Assembly (NCBI GenBank): GCA_023213395.1
Contig: CM041465.1
Coordinates: 56,241,741 to 56,305,740, forward strand
Direction: 5' to 3'
Source of the DNA: Cycas panzhihuaensis
Lineage: Eukaryota > Cycadophyta
Length of the DNA: 64,000 nucleotides
Position numbers and translations under genes: made by a program. The notes below the pieces were generated by a model. The model had not been told where the DNA came from, did not search any database, and saw nothing but the letters and a program-made list of their open reading frames with translations. Below are positions 55,461 to 64,000 of the stretch, in pieces (within the stretch, counting starts at the first letter, position 1; the number at the start of each line of letters is the position of its first letter).

Positions 55461-57000
55461 AGCATGGGGAGCGGGTCGCATGTTCAAGAAAGGAACAACG
55501 GAACCGGACAAGTCTCCCGATCCCCGCCTTTGCATGGTAGAGGGAAGGGTGCGCACGGCCGCCTTCCCTTCGCGGTCTCCCGACCGTCGCGCTCCATCAC
55601 CTTGGCGGTCCGTAACAAGGGAAAGAAGGTGATCCAGATGCTTGAGACCACCCCTCTCTACGCGTTAACCCGGCCTCAAGCCGCCAAGGAGGCAACGGGT
55701 GCCTCCGCGTCTACTTCGCAACTTGATCCCCTCCGAGACCACTCCCCAGAGATTCCGCACTTCCCAAGACTATTCCCGTGCGCCCCGGGCGATTCGACTT
55801 TAGGAGAGCCCTTACCCAACCCACAGGGAGGGGTAATCCCTTTCCGTAGTCGAAGAGCTTCTCACAGTGGCCGCTGGGATGTCCATCATGGACGTCTTGA
55901 GAAGTTGCCCGGAGCAGCGAGCGCTTCTCCTAGAAGCTCTTGGATCGAACGATGCGTCCGTGCACGCCTTGGGTACGACTCCAAGTGGCGAACCCACTAT
56001 TTCTTTCTCGACCCCAGAGATCTTCCCCTGTCTAGTGGAAGGGAGCGCCAATGGAACTTCCCTTTCACTATCACGATAGATACTCCAGGTTGCGTTGAAG
56101 AACTGCCGTTGACAGCGGTTCTTAACGCCATGCCCTGCGCGTTATGCAAGAGCTTGGCGTTTCCGCCTGGAACCCGTTCCATGGCGGTTGTCGAGAACTA
56201 TGATGCGAGAAGACTCCTTTGGGATCTGTCTCGATACCCCTTACCCTCGAGGATAAGACGGTCGTTACTGACATTGTCGTCCTCGATGTTGATGTCGATT
56301 ACAACCCGCTCTTGGGTCGACCATGGCTTGACCAAATGGGAGCCGTGTGTTCCACCGTTGGGGGCAACTCAAATTTGTCCATAATGGACAAATGAAAGTT
56401 GTCCTCATGACGATCGCCGCCAAACCTCGTTAGGACTCCGCCTGTGCAAGCCATAGCTATACGAAGGGAGTAACGCCCTTGAGCTACGTCTCGGCTTGCT
56501 CTATCTAATCCCCGATTCCTCCTCCCGAGAAGAAGGCCCGACCTTCTTCTCCCGCTGACGCAGCTTTCGCTCTATCGGCGTCGGCGGTTATGGGTATCTC
56601 GCCGTGCTTGACGACGACGGTCCCATGGGGAGGAAGAGGACCTTCCTCACCGGTTTTGTTCCTCCGCTTGTGGGACACCTATCCGTCCTAGAGTTACTCC
56701 TATGACCCCTTTTGTGGTTGAGCCGGCTTACTTTCACGGGTCGCATGACATTGCGTATGTCGGCTCGTGCATTCCCAGCTTTTCCATCCCATCACCCCCC
56801 GTAGGTGATGATGTGGAGAGTCTTCCTCTAGCTTTTTACGAGGAACCTCTCCCTGTTACCCCCTCAGCCTCTCTCGCGGATGACGGCGCCTTCGTGGCAT
56901 CTGCCCTATCGCTCCGCGCCATCCGTCACCTCGCCCATGCAAGTCAAGTCCTCGATGGAGTGGACTACTCAAGATGACGAGGCCTTGTTGGAACACTTAG
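55461..57000 (+). pseudogene. Protease and protease-RT linker of element C
   Basis: It contains VIQMLETTPLYALT (55634), MSIMDVLRSCPEQRALLLEA (55879), RQWNFPFTITIDTPGC (56045-56095), and, after a disrupted active-site stretch in which the DNGS block of A is partly deleted (about 56090-56130), NAMP. LLGRPWLDQMGAVCS follows in a shifted frame near 56310. It ends with DDVESLPLAFYEEPLP (56812) as in A. A 306-codon frame (55464-56381) mixes true and shifted frames and is not a real protein as read. The protease would be inactive. Confidence 0.75.
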
Positions 57001-58125
57001 CCTGCCCATGCCAAGTCTCGCCTCCCGGTCACCACAAGCTTGGCCACCGAAGGTCTTGGCTATTGGGTCCCCTTTAGCCGACCCAATCCTCTCTCCCGTT
57101 TCCCCCCTTCCTGTCGATCTTGCCCCCCTCCACTTCGAGGAGGGGAATGCCATGTGCATGGGGGCAACCCAGGACATAGTCCTTGCCCCGGATAGGGTCA
57201 TCAAGATAGGAGCGGAGTGTACCCCTGACGAGGTGAGGGAGTATACCCTCCTGTTCCGGGAATTCCGCGATGTGTTCGCATGGGAATACTCGGACATGAA
57301 GGGCATCGACCCCTCCATCGTCACGCACAACCCACGACCTTCCCCGACGCCGCCTGCGTCCGAGCGGGCCCCTTCACCCAAAACTTTCGGCTGCCGTTAA
57401 GATGGAGATCGAGAAGCTTTTGGATGCGGGACTCATTTCTTCTATCGACTACCCGAAGTGGGTGTCCAACATCGTCCCCGTTGCCAAAAAGAACGGGTCC
57501 ATTCGCATTTGTGTCGACTTTCGCGACATAAACAACGCTTGTCCTAAGGACAACTTCCCTCTTCCCTTCATCGATCAAATCATCGATCGCACGGCCGGGT
57601 TTGAAGTTATGTCCTTGATGGATGGCTTCTCGGCCACAACCGATCCAAATCTCTCCCGAAGACCGCCACAAGACGGCCTTCACCACGCCATGGGGTGTCT
57701 TTGCCTACAAGGCAATGCCCTTTGGTCTTAAAAATGCAGGGGCCACCTATCAAAGGGCCATGCATTTCATCTTCCATGACCTCATCAACAACACGTTGGA
57801 GGTCTTCATGGACGACATGATGGGTCTCTCTCGTGCCAGGGCCCATCATCCCTCCGACTTGCGCAATCTTCGCGAGATGCCGCAAGTACCATGTTAGTCT
57901 AAACCCGCTTAAGTGCGTGTTTGCCGTTACTTCAGGCAAGCTCCTCGGTTTCCTTGTGTCTCAACAAGGAATCCAGATCGACCCGGATAAGGTCAAGGCG
58001 ATCCTTGACATGCCGCCTCCTAGGACCCAACGACAAATCAAGTCGTTCCTAGGTAGGCTTGGTTTCTTGAGGCGTTTTTTGGCGGACTTCGCCATAAACG
58101 CCAAGCCTCTACAAACCTATTGAAG
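57001..58125 (+). pseudogene. Reverse transcriptase of element C
   Basis: The pre-RT segment (VIKIGAECTPDEVREYTLLF, FAWEYSDMKGIDPSIVTH) is intact in one frame. The fingers follow from 57402 (KLLDAGLISSIDYPKWVSNI, CVDFRDINNACPKDNFPLPF). Two single-base losses near 57630 change frame at GFSGxNQIQIS. The palm resumes at 57640 with ISPEDRHKTAFTTPWGVFAY, LKNAGATYQRAMHFIFHDLI and VFMDDMMGLS (catalytic DD present, near 57805). Then come YHVSLNPLKCVFAV and IKSFLGRLGFLRRF. All catalytic residues are present; only frame breaks prevent translation. Confidence 0.88.
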
Positions 58126-58620
58126 AAAGGAGCCCCTTTTGTATGGTCGGATAAGGCCCAAAAGTCTTTCGTAGGGCTCAAGGAAGCACTCGTTTCCGCC
58201 CCTACGTTGGCGCCTCCTCGCCCGATAGACCTTTCATCCTCTATACATCTAAGAATCGATGAGTCCACAGGCGCAATGCTCGCACAGAGGATGATTCGGA
58301 ACCGAAGGGCCATTTATTTCACCAGCCGCACCCTCGTTGCCGCTGAGTCAAACTATCCTTCCGCCGAAAAGGAATGTCTCTCCTTGGTCCACGCAACCAA
58401 GAAGTTTCGACATTACCTGCTTCTAATACCACCAAGGTGATCGTCCATCCGATCCCTTGCGTTATTTGCTCACCGTCGGATTTGGCGGGTAGGGCGGACG
58501 TTATCGCATCTGCTTCAAGAATTCGACTTGCGATCGTTAACGTGAAGTCGGTGAAGGGAATGGTTGTTCCGAGCAATTAGCCGACTCCGCTGCTCCCAAC
58601 GCGGCGGCATCCTGATTGAC
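58120..58620 (+). pseudogene. RT-linked RNase H (gRNH) of element C
   Basis: A 106-codon frame contains WSDKAQKSFVGLKEAL, then IDESTGAMLAQ, then YFTSRTLVAAESNYPSAEKE, then CLSLVHATKKFRHYL. This is the RT-connected gypsy RNase H with tether region. It is distinct in sequence from aRNH at 63580. One-base losses at about 58430 and beyond shift the frame. Confidence 0.85.
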
Positions 58621-59930
58621 GATTCCTTCCCGACGAGTCTATTATGACCGTCAGGAGGCCTTTCTCACCCGCTCGCCGATGGCGAGTGGTGCAGCATGAC
58701 ATCGTGCGATATTTGACTCGGCGGGAATATCGCCCGGCTAACAACAAGGTTAGGTCGGCGTGTCCGGCGCGGCCGCTAAGCAACACCTCCTCGTGAGCGG
58801 GGTGTTGTACAAAGATCTTCGGCGGGATCTTGCTCATTGCGTCGCTCGGCGAAGCGGACGGTCTCGCGAATGCCACCACGGCATTTGTGGGGGCCACTTT
58901 GAAGTCGATCATGGCCCGAAGGATCGCCATGGGCTATTCTTGGTAGTCACATTTTGGGGCGCCCATGCATGCCCTTAGATGCGGCGTTGTCGAGCACGCC
59001 AACGTCTCCCGCGTCTTGGTCAGGGCATTGCATCCTATCGTGTCTCGTGGCCCTTTTCCCAATGGGGTCTCGACCTCATTGGGGCTATAACGCCGCCCTC
59101 TTACGGGCGGCATAGATTTATTCTAAGCGCTCACAAGTACTTTACTAAATGGGCGAGGCAATCCCACATCCACTACCCACAGCAAGGCGATAGCCACCTT
59201 CGTCTACCCGGCACATTATCTGTCGCTTTGGGATCCGGACGTCTAATCACGGATAATGGGACTCCCTTTGCAATAAGGAGATGGATGAATTATGCGAGAA
59301 GTTCAAGATCTCGCATAAGACATCATCCTTATTACCCAAACCAGCGAATCGAATCCTTCAACAAAGCGCTCATTGGCATCCTAAAGAAGGCCGTTGCCGG
59401 GTCTCAGCGGGTGGCATATCGACTCCTTAGCCCTATGGGCTTATCGTACCTCTGTCAGGACATACTGGGATGACCCCATTCTCGTTAGTGTATGGGCAGG
59501 CGATACTCCCATTGGAAGTGGAGATCCCTTCTCTTGGGTTTCCCTTGAGGCCTCATCGATGAGGAGTCTATTCGAGCTCGCCTCCTCGACCTCGAAGCCA
59601 CGGATGAGAAGCGCTTAGCGGCCTACCAAGCGAACCTCGCTTGAAGGCCCATCTGCGAAGGCATACGACAAGCGCCCGGCGTTCGTCCTCTGTGTCCGGG
59701 GACCATGTCCTCAGGCTGGAATATCTCCACGATCGCTTGGCCAAATTCGGGCCCAAGTGGGTGGGTCCCTTTCGTTCTCGGCGGTCTCGATAACAGCGCG
59801 CTGAGATAGTCACCACGGATGGCTTGGAATTTGAAAAGGCGGTCAGCGGGAAATTCCTCAAGAAGTTCTGGCGTGATTTCCATCCCTTGCTCAAAGCGAG
59901 CCTAAACTACCATCTTAGATTGTCCCCATT
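58621..59930 (+). pseudogene. Integrase of element C
   Basis: The zinc-binding region lies near 58860-59000 (ECHHGICGGHFEVDH, then a frame-shifted C-x-x-C with QRLP). The core has FSQWGLDLIGAITPPS (first Asp, 59055), FTKWAR, LITDNGTPFA (second Asp, 59245) and IESFNKALIGILKKA (Glu, 59350). The C-terminal part has LAKFGPKWVGPF in a shifted frame near 59740, then TTDGLEFEKAVSGKFLKKFW (59812-59870). Matches B closely. Several frame breaks. Confidence 0.86.
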
Positions 59931-60480
59931 CCTCCTAGCTGCGGGTTGAATGGCAATTTAAGGTGGATTTTTCTTCGATTCGCTTCAGGTTCCTCTGCGG
60001 AACCCGCGTTCCCATGAGCTCTTGGGAACCTTTGTCTTCCTATCTTGGGCATTCCCCAAATTAGGGACTGACGTGGAGTATCGTTACTCCCCCTTTCCAT
60101 GCTTGTCGTTTCCTTTGCACATTTCGCTATGCTCCCTCGTGGACATGTATGTCGCCCCATCCTCTAACCTCACACCTCTCGATCGCCTCTACTCACGGTG
60201 GATGTGTGTGCTCCTGTTAGACATATGGCCATACATGGAAGGAAACACCTGCATACTTTCAATAAGATATCTACAACAAAAAATCTACATATCTACACAT
60301 TTGCATTTCTAAAACAAACAAATATCTACAGCATATGAACATTTACAACATACAAAAATATCCATTTACAAAAATAAATCATACATGCTACCTCTACCAT
60401 ACATGGTACACCATTTTATGTCAAAATGGGGTTCTAATTACCCCGTATGTGTATATATATCAAAATGTCATGGTACATCG
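59931..60480 (+). other. Spacer between integrase and antisense ORF, element C
   Basis: It aligns with A 12105-11690 (minus): GGTTCCTCTGCGGAACC, CTCTTGGGAACCTTTGTC, GGACATGTATGTCGCCC and CATACATGGAAGGAAACAC. From 60245 to 60460 it is A/C-rich with repeated ATCTACA/ATTTACA-like words. No gene. Confidence 0.65.
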
Positions 60481-62470
60481 TGTGTGTGGGAAGCCGGGGT
60501 CCTTGCAGGGGGAGTACATCATGTGAGCCTACATATGACCCACAGGAGGCCCGCTTTCCCGGCAAAACCATACATGCGTACGCGGATCTCCTAGCTACTG
60601 CTGCTGCTGCCCCGATCCTGGGGTCCTGTCTCCTGCGTGATCCCTCTCACAGGGACCACGTCCTGCGAGGCTCCTCACGGTCCTCCATGGCTGCCGCCTC
60701 GCTCGCCTCGTCCGTGGTAGTCTCGGGGTCGTGGCCGATGCAGGTAAGTGTCCGGCTCTGCTCGACCTCGAGGCTACTCGTGCCACCGGTGGTCGTAGCG
60801 GACCTGGATGCGGTCCCTCTCATCTCGGAGTCCCTCCTCGACTACTCTCGCCCTATCCTCCGACGCCTTAAGGCGCTCCTCTAGGAGGCTGAGGCGAGTG
60901 CTGGATCCTGTGTCCCCTCCTGGCCCGCTCTGGCTCTGTCCTCGTAGCTCATCTCGCTCGCCCACAGTCGCGTCGAGCTCTCACTGATTGCCCGGGAATG
61001 CCACGTGCTCCTGGGTCTGCAACCCGGATGTCTCGTACTCTCACCGGTGGGGGCGCGCTGCATATAGGCTCACTGTCGATCTGGCGCATCTTACGCAGAT
61101 GGGCGGTTGCCCCTGCGTGAACACGAGGGAACAACTCTCTCCCGCATGACCTCGACTAGCCTCTGTACCTCACTACACCGCGAGGCAACATGCCATGCGT
61201 CAGTGTGTATCCTCGATGTAAATCAAATCAAATCAAAATTCTATCTAGATGTCAAACGACTAAGGGAACGGTTAGGTCTCACCTGCTGCGGCTGCCGGGC
61301 CCTCTGCTCGGGCGACATCTCCCTCTCCTGGCTCCCCGCCAGCGGCCGGTGCCTCATCCTCAGGCACGTCCTCTGCCTCGTCCTCTGCCTCATCCTCGGT
61401 AGGGACGGGCTCGACTCTCGCTCCTCCGGATCTCCTCACGATCCGGGCACAGTCCCAGTCCCCGCGCCTGCTCGCCTCTGCAGCTCCTGATGGGCCTGCC
61501 CCTCCTGCGGCAGCTCCGGATGGTCTCTTTGCATCCTCTGGTGGGCTGTGGTGGGCTGCCCATCTCTCCCATCATCGCCGTCATCGTCCCGTCGGCTGTC
61601 CTCGATGGGTGCTCCTCCTCCTCTGTTGGGTCATCGCTCGCCCACCTCACGCCTGTATGGATGCGCCACGTGATGCAGCCGGTGAGGAGGTCGGCGATGT
61701 CGCGTCGGCAAGCCGGCGGACATGAGGCGGTCCTCTGTCCCTCTGAGCCGCGTCACGCCACTGTGGACCATCGGGGCCCACCTCGATATGAGAGCGGTCC
61801 CCTGCTGGTGCCCGCTCTTTGCGAAATGGTCAAAGAACCGACCTTTGGAGCAATGTCTTTGTATGTGAGCCACCTCTCCACGAGCCTCGATCGCATCCGG
61901 TTGGGCGGCGAGGTTCGCCACAACTAGAGTAGCCCAATCCATCCTCTCGCGGCCTCGCATCGGCGTCTGCGTCCACCGGCCTCACAGGATCTCCACTGTA
62001 GTTACATTTCGGGAGATCAGGAGCGAATGCATAATAAAATGAGCTTCCTCGCGAGGAATCCCAGAACATGATCACCGTCGGAGGAGCCCTCTCCACGCCA
62101 TCTGTCTCCCCATGAGGCCGGGCGCCTCTGTGTGTCTTTGCCTCACTGCTTGGCGGCGCCCTCAATCTCACGGGCCTCCCGTGCTGGCACCCAGGATCGC
62201 GACATCCTGCGGAGTAATGGTGGCGTCCCTATCGAGGCGGGTGAAACACATGCCTCCTCCTATCGATGCGACACAATGTCACGAGGAGTCTCTGATCGGA
62301 CGCGTACTGAGGGGTCTTCAAGGCCTTGTATAGGCGCATCTCTTCCTCTGCCTTGTCCTCCTCAGGTCGGCTCTAAGCTACTCGAGAATGGAGTGCTGAT
62401 GTTCTCGGTTGTCCACCGCGATAAGCACTGCGATCGATCATAGTCGATCGAAGTCAATCTCTAGCGATCT
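60481..62470 (-). pseudogene. Antisense PMD-like ORF of element C
   Basis: Minus strand, opposite to C. Running from about 62470: LIAVDN, then the PMD-like core HVFHPPR...ATITPQDV (62260-62195, frameshifted), then FWDSSRGSSFYYAFAPDLPK (62070), DWATLVVANLAAQPDAI (61935-61890), low-complexity Arg/Pro/Ser-rich stretches, and a coiled-coil-like segment LLEERLKASEDRARVVEEGL (60893-60835). Every recognisable block has a counterpart in the same order in B (plus strand, 2501-6980). It is broken by indels in this copy. PMD proteins in plants are nuclear factors involved in silencing and transcription, and PMD is also found in transposons. A role in the element is unknown. Confidence 0.6.
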
Positions 62471-63579
62471 ATCCCTATGTCTTTTCCGGTTTTGGTAGTT
62501 TGGCCCTTTTTATGTTTTCTAACTTTACGCTGCGTCTGCTCACGAACTTAGCGGTGCAGCTAAGTTCGAGCGGGCCCATGGCGATCCCTGCGATCTGCGG
62601 CAAAAATCGCGGTCTTGCCGATCTTTCTTGCATACTGGCCGTGACCTCCTAAAAAGTAGGATTTTGCCCCCGAAAATAAAAAATTTTTGCGGTGGACCCC
62701 ATGTGGGGCCCACCGGGACCCGGGCTGCCTAATGCCCGGTCCCGCCTCTTCTTGGTCCGATTCGGACTCCGGGAGGCCTCTAATCGCCCATAAGGGGCGT
62801 GGGAAAGCATTTAAATTCAATAAAGAGCAATGAAATTCAAATCGCAAATTCACTAGGGTATCGTAGGATCCACTCATTTGGATCCGGTCGTGATCGTCAT
62901 CTCGTTTCCACGGCGCCTTGTTGTCTCCTCGCTCCGATCTAACGGTCGGATCGTCCTCGGTGTGTTCCTGAAGTCGGGCAGCGCTCCGCGTCGTAAGGGA
63001 AAGGCTCTGGTTTCGTACGAGAGCCGGTGAAAATGAATCCGGTTTTCATTGATTTTCCTTATATAGGCGGGGGCCCCGACGGGCTTTTCTTCCGTTTTTG
63101 GCTCCGTGACAGTCGTCGGGACCGTCTCGTCACGCTGATCGCCTTTGCCTTCAGGCCCGGCCGCCCATTGCGCTCCATGGGCGCCCTTCTTGCTTCCTCT
63201 TACGAAAGCATTTATGGCGCTTTATGGTCGCATTTTTTTTGGGGGCCCCTTTTGCACCGTTTTGCGCGCTGCTCCCGAGCATGCCCGAGTTTATACTCGT
63301 TTGGCTCGTTTCGCCGCTCTGAGCTCGTTTTCGCAGTCCTTTTTCGCCCCTGGAGCTCCCGAAGGAAATGTTCCCCCGTCTGGGGGCACGTTTTGCTTTC
63401 CGAAGCAACTTTCGGGGACTCAGTCTTGGTTCCGCCTACTCTCGGTCGGTGCCAGGATGGCTCGCTCGGGTAGCCTCATTGCTAGGTCCTCCTACCCTCC
63501 GCGGCCCGCTTCGTGTTCGCTATTCGAGTCTTCGTGTTGCTTACATTGCTATTTGTTGCCCCGAGTTCGGCATTCGACC
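62471..63579 (+). promoter_or_regulatory. Promoter-like leader upstream of aRNH in C
   Basis: At 62541-62566 lies CGAACTTAGCGGTGCAGC followed by TAAGTTCG, resembling the AACTTAGCGGTACC motifs of the LTR promoters. A conserved block with CTAACGGTCGGATC (62938), GAGAGCCGGTGAAAATGAATC (63020) and CCTTATATAGG (63057-63067) follows. About 510 bp then lead to the aRNH ATG. The same TATA region occurs in A. The block also sits between two divergent genes (PMD ORF on minus, aRNH on plus), as a bidirectional promoter would. A 148-codon frame over it (63027-63470) has no known domain. Confidence 0.45.
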
Positions 63580-64000
63580 ATGTCTCTCCTCATTTTCATT
63601 GATGGTGGAAGTCGCGGCAACCCCGGGCCTTCCGCCGCTGCGTGGATTCTTCGTAGTCCCTCCGGGCACGATTACATACGTTTTGGAGTCTTTCTTCCTG
63701 AGGCTACCAATAACGAAGCCGAGTACACGGCCATTATTGAAGCCCTTACTGATGCTCTTCGTTTCCATCGGTCTATTGTGTTGTTTTGCGATTCTCGGGT
63801 TGTGGTGTCCCACCTCACCCGGGTTTACAGTGCGGTGCCCTCACGAGAACCCTCGCGTCTGCCTCGAGTCCCTCTGGCTCGTTTCTCATCGGTGGATATT
63901 GACATATCCCGAGGCACCTCAATCTTGGTAAGGCGGCCTCGTCGCCTCATCCTTGGCGTCGCCTCCCTCTTCTTGATGACCGCTGTTGAGGCTTGCACAG
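63580..64000 (+). pseudogene. Second RNase H (aRNH) of element C, runs off window
   Basis: ATG at 63580 opens MSLLIFIDGGSRGNPGPSAA, then FLPEATNNEAEYTAIIEAL, then IVLFCDSRVVVSHLTRVY, collinear with the intact 140-residue copy of A. Catalytic D8, E48 and the Asp of FCDS are present. After about 63830 one-base deletions shift the frame (the FSSVDI and LLDD segments appear in different frames at 63887 and 63973), so the last catalytic Asp is not in frame. The 3' end and the 3' LTR lie near or beyond the window end. Confidence 0.85.

Larger units (their letters stand above)
50727..64000 (+). mobile_element. Element C: GC-rich Tat-type retrotransposon, 3' LTR off window
   Basis: The 5' LTR (50727-53251) is followed by primer site, gag, protease, RT, RNase H, integrase, spacer, antisense PMD-like ORF, promoter-like leader and aRNH, which runs to the window end. 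Inserted into LTR F; GAAGC (50722-50726) is the candidate left target duplication. CpG is abundant, so it is young, yet nearly every domain is split by one- or two-base deletions. Either the copy is a pseudogene or the assembly has uncorrected indels here. It is the only copy in the window with all modules in place. Confidence 0.9.

Noticed and set aside
55464-56384. 306-codon open frame as an intact polyprotein
   Set aside because: Comparison with A shows it switches in and out of the true frame; parts are shifted translations of protease coding sequence.
63027-63473. 148-codon frame upstream of aRNH as a real protein
   Set aside because: It spans the TATA-like block, has no recognisable domain, and its counterpart in A (11468-11208) keeps only the first part. 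A leader is more likely.
1-64000. CRISPR arrays, bacterial operons or phage genes
   Set aside because: No regularly spaced direct repeats, ribosome binding sites or compact gene clusters. All identifiable proteins are of plant LTR retrotransposons.

Overview
The window reads as repeat-rich nuclear DNA of a land plant, probably one with a large genome. Every protein-coding trace I can identify belongs to LTR retrotransposons: Ty3/gypsy of the Tat type, a Ty3/gypsy element with initiator-Met priming, and Ty1/copia. I see no convincing host gene, no tRNA or rRNA gene, and no bacterial-style operon. The species cannot be named from the sequence. AT-rich, CpG-poor, stop-riddled copies (old) alternate with GC-rich, CpG-rich copies (young), as expected where cytosine methylation erodes old elements.

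Layout. Bases 1-339 are the 3' end of a Tat-type LTR inserted into the LTR of a much older minus-strand Tat element, B (about 340-32047). B has been opened three times. The LTR at 1-339 sits in its 3' LTR. A solo LTR (2787-5296, TSD CCCAT) sits in its antisense ORF. A truncated copia element, D (about 7128-21435), lies between that ORF and the integrase. The LTR of D was in turn hit by a young, complete-ended Tat element, A (7636-19044, TSD TTTAG). From 32048 to 41724 lie AT-rich remnants: a gypsy RT piece with a 194-bp tandem duplication, a 335-bp foldback element, another solo LTR (35431-37920, TSD ATATC), a gypsy integrase piece and a copia RT-RNase H piece. Element E (41725-48465) is a full-length but dead plus-strand gypsy element with 1.05-kb LTRs. 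A truncated Tat LTR, F (49374-50726), is interrupted by element C (50727 to beyond the window), a GC-rich plus-strand Tat element with all domains but many small indels.

The Tat family is the interesting part. Comparing A, B and C gives one architecture: LTR - PBS - gag (CX2HX4HX4C knuckle) - protease - RT - RNase H - integrase - spacer - an ANTISENSE ORF resembling the plant mobile domain (PMD) - a conserved TATA-containing leader - a SECOND, archaeal/plant-type RNase H (aRNH) with its own ATG - LTR. In the Tat elements I know of, aRNH lies before integrase. Here it lies kilobases after it, behind a separate promoter-like segment. A has lost the RT core, first RNase H and integrase and lacks the PMD module, yet keeps an open 140-codon aRNH with all four catalytic acids. 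The LTRs of the family also share a TATA box preceded by a CCCCAAC(A/G)TTCAC box, upstream AACTTAGCGGTACC-like motifs, and an exon-like segment bounded by perfect splice-site consensus motifs.
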